From NCBI GenBank assembly GCA_037144095.1, contig JBAWXL010000098.1, forward strand, positions 1 through 14,452: a DNA stretch of 14,452 nucleotides, read 5' to 3'. Positions 4,645 through 13,700 of the stretch are shown here, one piece after another. The notes beneath the pieces are model-generated. The model was not told where the DNA came from, made no database searches, and saw only the letters and a program-made list of their open reading frames with translations. Within the stretch, counting starts at the first letter, position 1, and each line of letters opens with the position of its first letter. Made by a program: the position numbers and the translations under genes. This DNA comes from CAIXTV01 sp037144095 (GTDB lineage Bacteria > Bacteroidota > Bacteroidia > Bacteroidales > CAIXTV01).

Positions 4645-7593
4645 ATGTTATATTTATTATTAAATCGAAGTCGTAAAAAAATAATTATCTTATTGGTAAT
4701 ATTGAATTTGCTTTCACTTGTTGCATGCTGTAGGTCATTTTCATCAACGCCCATAAACATTGATAGTCTTCAAAATGTATTGGCAAATACCCATGATGAG
4801 AAGGTGAAAACTGATATATTAAACACTTTGTCTAACCATTATATTCAAACTGATCGGGTGCTGGCAGAAAAGTATAATCGTGAAAGTATAGAACTGGCAG
4901 AAAAGATTAATTATGATAAAGGGATGGCAGAGGCATTATATGTTTCGTTCAAAATATTCAAATTAAATGATGAAAAAGAGAAGGCTTTGATTAGTGTTCG
5001 TAATTCCGGATTATTTTTTTTAAAAGCTAAAGACTTTAAATCATATGCTGACTGTCTGGTAGATGAAAGCTCCATATTTATAAAAAAAAGAGATTTTAAA
5101 AAAGCTACCAAACTGTTGGAAGATGCACAAAAAATATACGAAACCATTTGTAATCGTGACGAATTAGCATTATTCTATAGCACATTAGGTTCGCTATATT
5201 ATCAAGAAGGCAAGTTTGATGAAGCATTAAAGTATCATGAAAAATCTCTTGAAATTAATTTAAAGAAGAAGTTTACTCTTGGGATTTCTGTCAATTACGT
5301 GAATATAGGGAATGCATTAAATGCTAAAAAAAAATATCAGGCAGCCATTGAATATTTCCTTAAAGCAGTGGATCTGAAAATTAAAGTTAATGATCAGATG
5401 GGAATGCTAAAATGTTACAATAATATAGGTGTAACCTTTATGAACATGGGAAATCCTGTACAAGCTATTATTTTTCATAAAAAAGGGCTAGAGTTTTCTT
5501 TAAATCTAAAAAGTGAATACGACGTTTGCTTAGCTTATATTAACCTTGGGTTTGATTATCAGAAAGCAAGAGATTATAATAATGCAATACTCTATACATT
5601 AAAAGGGCTGGCAATTGCTCAAAAATCATGCGATATTCAGTTGATTATGGAATCGAACAGGGTGCTTTCTGAATGTTATGCATCAAAAAATAATTATGCT
5701 GACGCATATAAGCACCTGTTGATTTTCAAACAAAATAGTGATAGTTTGTTAAAAGTAAAAAATGATAAAGAACTGAATGAAATACAAATCAGATTCGAAA
5801 CTTCGCAAAAAGATTATCAGATAAATGCTCTTAAAATAGATTCTGCCGCACAACAAGTTAATTTACAGCGAACCAGAATATATGTTTTGCTTTTCCTCGG
5901 CTTGTTTATCATCGTCACTTCAATAGTTATTTTACTGTATAAACAATCGAAGAATAACAAGAAAATACAAGCTAAACTCAAAGAGATAAATGATATTAAG
6001 TCGGCATTCTTTGCCAATCTTTCTCACGAATTCCGAACACCCTTGACATTGATGCTTGGACCCCTTGAGAAATTACTTGAAAAAGCTACAACTGAAGATA
6101 AAATATATCTTCAGTTGATACATCGCAACGCCAGTCGTCTGTTGGCACTTGATGAACAACTTTTAGAATTTACTCGCATTGACAGTGGAAACCAAAAACT
6201 TAAGCTTTCAAAAGGAAATATTATTTCATTGGTTTCGGCAGTGGCTGAATCTTTTGTATTGATTGCTGAGAATAAAAACATACGGTTTGGGCAACATTAC
6301 CCTGATGAGAAAATCGATGCCTTTTTCGATGGTGATATCGTTGAAAAGATCATTGGCAACCTTTTATCAAATGCCATTAAATATACAGAAACGGGTGGGA
6401 ATGTAGATATTACAGTTTCTTTTATTGAATCAGAAAACAAAACTTCAAAGAATCTTACTTCTTATATTAAAACAATTCAAATAGAAGTTTCTGATAACGG
6501 TCAAGGAATTCCAGGCAACAAACAAAATCTAATTTTCGAAAGGTTTTATCAGCTAAATAATTATACAAGTGGTATATATGATGGGTATGGAATAGGACTT
6601 GCTCTGGTAAAAGAACTCATTCTATTGCATAAAGGACAAATTCTGCTGAAAAGTTCTGAAGGGGAAGGGAGTCAGTTCACCGTTTTACTTCCCATTGATC
6701 CTGGTGCTTATCATGCTGATGATTTAAATAAAGTATCAGCATTAAAAACTCCTGGTTTTGCTCCCGTTGAAATAACAACTTTTGAAAATAATGATGTTCC
6801 TGCAATTACAATTGAAAAGGAAGAAAACATTAGTGATGAAAAGCAAAGGTTATTAGTTGTAGACGACAATCCTGATATGAGAGCTTATTTGTCAGAAATA
6901 TTAAGGGAGATATATGAAGTGACTCTGGCTTCGGATGGCGGGGAAGGATTAGAATCAGCTATTAATTGCCAACCCGACCTTATCATCACTGACATTATGA
7001 TGATTAAAATGGACGGTATTGAATTTTGTCAGAAATTAAAATTAAATCCTAACACCAGGCATATTCCTGTGATAATGCTGACTGCACTCACCGATTTAGA
7101 AGACAAAATACGGGGACTTGAAAATGGAGCTGACGATTACATCAAAAAACCTTTTCATGAGAAAGAATTAAAAGTGAGAATTATTAATTTGATTAATCAA
7201 CGCAAATTTTTAAAAGATTTATTTACAAAGGAATTAAAGCTAGAACCTCAGGCAATTTCAATTTCATCATCCGACACCCTTTTTATTCAAAAAACCATAC
7301 GTATTATTGAAAAAAACATGGATAATTCAGATTTAGATGTAGAGTTTCTCGCTCGCGAATTGGCGATTAGCAGAAGTCAGCTTCACCGAAAAATCACTTC
7401 CATAACAGGGCAGGCAGCAAGTAGTTTCATCAGAATTATCAGGATTAAAAGAGCTGCACAAATGATGCAGCAAAAATCGGGGAATATTTCCGAAATCATG
7501 TATTCGGTGGGCTTTAATAATCTATCTTATTTTTCTAAAAATTTCAAAGAGGTCTATCAAATGACCCCTAGTGAATACCTGAATATGCAATAG
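4645..7593 (+). CDS. TPR-type hybrid two-component system: sensor kinase, receiver and AraC DNA-binding domain in one protein
   Basis: From ATG 4645 the protein has 982 residues. A hydrophobic N-terminus ends in a lipobox-like LVAC (Cys28), so the sensor part is probably exported. Four TPR repeats about 40 residues apart (175-335) form the sensor, followed by a membrane segment near 413-431. The HisKA site is SHEFRTP with His461. The ATPase boxes are NLLSNAIKYT (571-580), DNGQGIPG (from 617) and GYGIGLAL (from 647). The receiver has acidic Asp740/741, phospho-acceptor Asp783 (LIITDIMM), Thr813 and Lys835. The C-terminus is a complete AraC-type domain (about 893-981) with the VGFNNLSYFSKNFKEVY signature. 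All catalytic residues are intact. Such proteins sense a signal outside the cytoplasm and activate nearby genes; here the only downstream candidate is the giant secreted protein. An in-frame TTG at 4627 could add six residues, but it would leave no leader after the promoter motif. The signal sensed is unknown. Confidence 0.92.
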   Translation: MLYLLLNRSRKKIIILLVILNLLSLVACCRSFSSTPINIDSLQNVLANTHDEKVKTDILNTLSNHYIQTDRVLAEKYNRESIELAEKINYDKGMAEALYVSFKIFKLNDEKEKALISVRNSGLFFLKAKDFKSYADCLVDESSIFIKKRDFKKATKLLEDAQKIYETICNRDELALFYSTLGSLYYQEGKFDEALKYHEKSLEINLKKKFTLGISVNYVNIGNALNAKKKYQAAIEYFLKAVDLKIKVNDQMGMLKCYNNIGVTFMNMGNPVQAIIFHKKGLEFSLNLKSEYDVCLAYINLGFDYQKARDYNNAILYTLKGLAIAQKSCDIQLIMESNRVLSECYASKNNYADAYKHLLIFKQNSDSLLKVKNDKELNEIQIRFETSQKDYQINALKIDSAAQQVNLQRTRIYVLLFLGLFIIVTSIVILLYKQSKNNKKIQAKLKEINDIKSAFFANLSHEFRTPLTLMLGPLEKLLEKATTEDKIYLQLIHRNASRLLALDEQLLEFTRIDSGNQKLKLSKGNIISLVSAVAESFVLIAENKNIRFGQHYPDEKIDAFFDGDIVEKIIGNLLSNAIKYTETGGNVDITVSFIESENKTSKNLTSYIKTIQIEVSDNGQGIPGNKQNLIFERFYQLNNYTSGIYDGYGIGLALVKELILLHKGQILLKSSEGEGSQFTVLLPIDPGAYHADDLNKVSALKTPGFAPVEITTFENNDVPAITIEKEENISDEKQRLLVVDDNPDMRAYLSEILREIYEVTLASDGGEGLESAINCQPDLIITDIMMIKMDGIEFCQKLKLNPNTRHIPVIMLTALTDLEDKIRGLENGADDYIKKPFHEKELKVRIINLINQRKFLKDLFTKELKLEPQAISISSSDTLFIQKTIRIIEKNMDNSDLDVEFLARELAISRSQLHRKITSITGQAASSFIRIIRIKRAAQMMQQKSGNISEIMYSVGFNNLSYFSKNFKEVYQMTPSEYLNMQ

Positions 7594-7621
7594 AAACATA
7601 TCTTCTGATAGTTTCATTTTT
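7593..7621 (+). terminator. Probable rho-independent terminator after the regulator gene
   Basis: GAAAC (7593-7597) pairs with GTTTC (7611-7615), and TATC (7599-7602) pairs with GATA (7607-7610), with one bulged A and a TTCT loop. A T-rich run (ATTTTTA) follows. The stem is A/T-rich and overlaps the last base of the stop codon, so it may be only partly efficient. Confidence 0.45.
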
Positions 7622-7678
7622 ATTAAAACTCTCATTTTCGCAACAATAGATTCTTTCCTCAATATTATCAATATAATA

Positions 7679-7720
7679 TTTGGAACATTTGTGTTAGCAT
7701 TTGAAACATCTGTGCTAATC
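7679..7720 (+). promoter_or_regulatory. 21-bp imperfect direct repeat, candidate AraC-type operator
   Basis: Two 21-bp units stand head to tail at 7679-7699 (TTTGGAACATTTGTGTTAGC...) and 7700-7720 (TTTGAAACATCTGTGCTAAT...), with about 15 matching positions. AraC itself binds direct half-sites with a 21-bp centre-to-centre distance. The block ends about 18 bp before the -7 motif at 7739, where an activator would contact polymerase. That the upstream regulator binds here is inference. A remnant of an interspersed intergenic repeat is the main alternative. Confidence 0.45.
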
Positions 7721-7738
7721 TATCTGAATGAATAGAAA

Positions 7739-7746
7739 TAATTTTG
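7739..7746 (+). promoter_or_regulatory. Probable -7 promoter motif of the giant protein gene
   Basis: TAATTTTG followed by CAG matches TANNTTTG exactly and resembles the motifs before the other two transcription units. Transcription would start near 7752, about 36 nt before the preferred ATG at 7788. No TTG-type -33 element is visible at the expected distance, which would suit an activator-dependent promoter. Confidence 0.5.
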
Positions 7747-7787
7747 CAGCCAATTTCAAATTTATAAATACAAGCTCTTATTTTATT

Positions 7788-10700
7788 ATGAAAAAGCTCA
7801 TTCTTTTATTTCTTTTCTCTTTCTTTTTATTGGTGACAAATGCCCAACCCCTCACCGGAGTCAAAATGATTCCCGGTGACTATACTTCCATCGCAATGGC
7901 GATATATGATTTAAATATTAATGGGACAACAGCTCCCGGAGTCACATTTAATATTGCATCCGGCTATGTTGAATGGGAAGATTTAACTATTTTTCAATAT
8001 CAAATTCTCACCAATACAAGCAGTGCAACAGCACCTATCGTATTTCAAAAAGTACCTGGGGGCACTGTTAACCCAAAAATAAACGTGTATGGGGGAGGAT
8101 GGGGAGTTACAACTGATGCCGGAATGATTTTGGCGGGAACTGATTATATTACTTTTGACGGTTTAGATATTAAGTCATTTGATGCTTCTGTTGAATGGGG
8201 TTATGCCCTGGTAAAAAGAAACAGCACAGCACCTTTTAATGGGTGTCAGCATGTGACCATCAAAAATTGCAATATTACACTTAATAAAACCAATACGTCA
8301 GCAACTTCCGGTATATACAGTGGCAATCATATTTTGTCAAATACCACATCATTAGCAATCACTTCAGCAAGTGATGCAAATAGTTATTGTCAATTTTACA
8401 ACGACACTATTTCTAATGCTACCTATGGGTTTAACTTAAATGGGTACAACGCCTCAAGTCCTTATACATTATATGATCAAAATAATGAAATTGGAGTGAG
8501 TGGCGGAAATGTAATCAAAGATTATGGGGGTTCAAATTATCCCACAGGTATAAACGCAAACTATCAGAATAATATCTATATTGCTAATAATAGTATTACT
8601 ACTTCACCTGCTGCTAATTTCACATTTTCAATTTATGGGATTTATCTGGGTACTTCAACCCAATCAAATGCAACGGTTAGCTACAATACTTTAAATCTAA
8701 ACAGTTCAGGAAACGGGCAGGGTATTTATGGAATATATTCAGCCTTAGGGGGATCAGGCAGCACAAATATATTGAATATTAATAACAATACCATACAAAA
8801 TATCAGCTCTACCGTTTCTACCAATGCAAACTGCTATGGAATATACAATAGCCTAACAATCAATGGACCAGGCACTATCAATATCAATAATAATACTATC
8901 CATGATATTAGCATACCGGGCACCGGAAATCTTTATGGTATTGATGCAGGTTCAGCACTTAATATTAATATCAATAATGACACCTTATACAACCTGACAA
9001 AAAGTGGCAATGCAAGCATATATGCAATGCAGGCAAGGACAGGGACACTCAGTATCCATAACAATTATCTGCATGATTTTAATATAACTACTGGAACTGG
9101 AACCCTGTATGGAATTATTGATGATGCAAGTCCAACAAACGAAACCTATTATTCTAATACTATCTTTAACCTTAATCACCAGGGAAATGGAGATGTGTAT
9201 GGTATGCATTTATATACTACTAGTGGAACCAGAAGCACATATTTAAACATTGTTCATACCCTTTCTTCAGCAGGTGGGACAGTAACTGGTATGTATCATG
9301 ATTTAAGTACACCAAGTATCTATAAAAATAATATCTATGATTTATCTTCTACTACTGCAACTGGAATGGTAAATGGAATCACTATATCCGGTGGAAATAA
9401 TATTTATCTCTATAATAATTTTATTTCTGATTTAAGAACGCCTCAGGCAACCGGGACGAATGCAATAAAAGGGATTTATAAGACAACTTCAGGAAATGTT
9501 TTTTACTGTTATAATAATAGTATTTATTTAAACGCGACAAGTAATTCAACCACCACTTTTGGAACTTCTGGGATTTGGGCAGACACTTACTACAACATCG
9601 AACTTAAGAACAATATTATCATAAACAACTCTGTTCCGGTTGCTATTACAGCCCCTGCCTATACTGTGGCTTATAGAAGAGGAGCAACAACAATTTCAAC
9701 TTATTCCACAGCATCCAACAATAACTGCTTTTATGCCGGTACGCCTGGCCCCAACAACTTAATTTACTATGATGGTACCAATGGAGACCAGACAGTTGCC
9801 TTGATGAAAGTAAGAGTGGCTCCCCGCGAAACTAATTCATTTACAGAAATGCCAAACTTTGTGAATGCGGCCGGACACGATTTACATATTACTACATCAA
9901 TTCCTACATCTGTTGAAAGTAGCGGATTAAGAATAACATCCCCCATTGCAATAACAAATGATTACGATGGAGACATTCGTTTTGGCGAAGCCGGTTATTC
10001 AGGCACTGGAACAGCTCCTGATGTGGGAGCAGATGAAGGAAATTTCACTGCTTCGCCTGCGATGTCATATCTAAACTCCTTAGTCAGTCAACAAACGAAT
10101 TATGTATTTTCAGGCAATACTAATCAGCCGGTGATTCAGATTAGAGTTACAGTTAGTGGAAATGCTTCGCCCATGTCAGTTAGTCAGTTTAGCTTAAATA
10201 GCAATGGAACAACGGATATCTCAGATATTAATGTCGCACCAGCAAAAATATACTATACAGGAAATTCTGCGGTTTATGGTCCCGGAATATTATTTGGAAC
10301 TGCAACACCAACCATTGCTAACTTCAACATATCCGGCTCACAATCTTTAATCAATGGCGATAATTATTTCTGGTTGGTGTATGATGTCAAACAAACCGCT
10401 CCTACAGGGCATTATATTGATGGAGAATGCCCCAGCATTACAATTGGAGGTATAGCAAGAATACCCACAATAACTGCACCGGCAGGAAACCGATTAATAT
10501 ACGGTCCCATGAGTGGCACTTATCTTGTAGGAGCCGGCAATAGCTATCCCAATTTTGCCACCTTAACCGAAGCTGCATTAAATATTAATAATAGAGGACT
10601 CACAGCACCCGTAACTTTAAGTCTTACAAATTCCGCTTCCACACCTTATAGTGCTGAAAACGGGGAAACTTTTCCCATTACTTTTACTGAAATCCCTCTT

Positions 10701-13700
10701 GCATCATTAAGCAACACGGTCACTATTAAACCTGCCAGTGGGAAAAGTCCAATCATTACAAGTAGTAGCGCAACCTCTACATTGCTTTTAAATGGAACTG
10801 ATTATTTTATTATCAATGGATCAAACAGCAATGCAACTACAAGAAATCTTACAATTGAAAACTCCAATTCAGCAAATAACACAGCAGCTCTCCAGATTTC
10901 AACCGGACCTTTGTTTTTGGGAGCGAACCATAACACTATTAAAAATTGTGTCATCTGGGGTGGAGAAGCCTATTTAAGTGCGAATATAAATTATGCTATT
11001 TCAGTTGGCTCAACTATTGGCACAGCTGGTGAAGATAATGATTATCTGACAATAGATAACAACGAAATCAGCAGGGCATTAATTGGATTGTATATTGCAG
11101 GAACCACAGGAAATGTTACTGATAATTTAATGGTTACAAACAACATCATAGGATCGGCTGACACAAATTATTATATTCATTACGCCGGACTAACTTTTTA
11201 CAATACTGCTGGCACTATTTCAGGTAATGAAATTACAGGTGTGCAATCAAATGTCTATTCAGGCAATTATTCCACTTTAGGTGCCTATTTAGGGGCAGGA
11301 GTCAGAAATACCTTTTTCATTAAAAATACCATTCATGGAATTGGCAATCCTACATCAAATAATCCGGGTACAGGGATTACAACTAACTTAGCCAGTGCAG
11401 GAGGTAATGTTACCATTGCGAATAACGTTATTTACGATATATCAGGTTTAGGGTCTTCAAATATTGGCTCTTATGGTACAGCAGGGATAAAAATCACTGT
11501 ATATTCCACTGATGTTAAAATATATTATAATTCAATTTGCTTGAGTGGGTATATTAACGCACCTTTAGCTACTTCCGACATCAGTGCAGCAATTTATATC
11601 GGAAACCTGGCTTCTCAAATTGATATCAGAAACAATATTTTCTCAAACTCTATTGAAAACACTACAGGAATTTCTACTGCCTATGCAATTTATTCCAGTG
11701 GATCGGCATCCACATTTACAAATCTTGATTATAATGATTATTACGTCTCAGGCAATGAAGGCATTCTGGGATATTTTAATAGCGATAAATTAAGCCTTGC
11801 AGCCTTGAAATCTGCTTCAGGAAAAGATGCTAACTCCAAATCAGTTTCGCCCGATTTCAACAGCACTAAAATCCTTATCCCTTTCAAAGGTTCTCCAATT
11901 TTAGATGTTTGCGGTGCTCTGGCAATCACTGATGATTTTAGTTCATCAACCCGAACCTTTCCAACCTCTATGGGGGCTTATGAAAAAGGGGCAGATGTAA
12001 CTCCCCCTGTAATATCCTACAAACCATTATATAACACACATTTATGGGGCGACCGGGTACTTTCTGCCTCCATAAAAGATTATCATGGAAGTGTTCCAAC
12101 TTATGGATCTGGAATCCCTCGACTATTTTGGAAAATTAATAACAATCCCTATTCCGCTGTTAATGGCGTTTGGGTTGGTGATAGCACCTATCAATTCACC
12201 TTTGGTTCAGGTGTATCTATGGGAAGCACGGTGAGCTATTATATTGTTGCACAAGATACTATCTCTCCTCCAAATATTGGCGCCTATCCTTCTTTAGGCG
12301 CTTTAGGATTCACTACCTTCCCTCCTGCTTGTGTCACTCCTCCCTCTAACCCCTCAACCTATACCGTTGTTTCAGGTTTATCAGGAGTCAAAAATATTCC
12401 CGGCGATTATCCTAATCTCACTGGTCCCACCGGTTTGTTTGCCGATGTAAACAACAAGGTACTAATTGGGAATCTTACAGTCAAAATAATTGGTAATTTA
12501 AACGAAGAAGGCACGAATGCGTTGAACGAAATTAATGTAGAAGACACTGCTTTCCACCTCAACATTATCATGGGCGACACTGTTGCTCATAATGTTAGCG
12601 GAAATTATCAGGGAACATTAATCAGACTAAATGGTGCTGATGGAGTTACCATAAGTGGGAATAAAAAACTTTGGTTTAGCAATAATAATTTAACTACAGG
12701 AAATACACTTAGCTTAACCAATGGATCTAATAATAATGTAATAGATGCTTGTATTTTTACCACTGCAAGTGCTTCCAATTACATTGCAATTAATCTCACC
12801 GGGGCAAACAATAACAATATTATAAAGAATAATTTAATTTACAAATGTGCCACAGGCTTAAATCTTGATGGTGTTTACTGGAATCAAAGTTCAGGAAATG
12901 TTGTATACAATAATGTATTTGGATCATCTACACTAAATCAATATATAAACAATATTAGCATAAAAGCTATATATCAGGATCATTTACTAATTAAAGGAAA
13001 TGAAATTGGCTATATGGCCACTAATAGTATTAACCTAAAAGCAATACATTTAGAAGGAGTTACCAATTCCATTATTGAAAAAAACAATATACACGATAAC
13101 TATTATGCAGGTAGTAGCTACTACGGTTGCAGTGGTATAACAAATTATTCTATTTGTACAAATCCCAATCTCATCATAAGAAACAATCTTATCCGTCATC
13201 TTGCAGGTATAGGTTCAAGCCCCGATGGTCAGGATAACGGGTCTATTCCTGCTGGCATTAAGCTCTATGGGAATTCAACATCAGGCATTTATATTTACAA
13301 CAATTCAATCTATATGAATAAAGATACCGCAAATGGCATTTTCTATAACAACGAATGGTTTACGGCTTTAGAAGTGGGTGCCGGGGTTTCAGGCATTACA
13401 TTCCTAAACAATATTCTCCAAAACAGCGTTGGCGAACGTCCATCTTCAAATACAAGCTGGGGCTATGCAATATATTGCAAATCGGCTACATCGCCATTTT
13501 CAAATATCAACAACAACATATATTATGTTTCAAATTACGACAATAATTATGTGGCTTTAGTAGGCACAGCCTCCCCCCCAGTCAACAATATGAACCTGGC
13601 AGCTTGGCGCGCTTTCACAGGTCAGGATGCACAATCGCTCAATGTCGATCCTCTCTTCACTTCCACCACCAATCTCACACTACAACCAGCTTCTCCCGCC

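Noticed and set aside
7728..7787. Upstream ATG start for the giant protein
   Set aside because: It would place 20 polar residues before a classical signal peptide and would put the -7 motif inside the gene.
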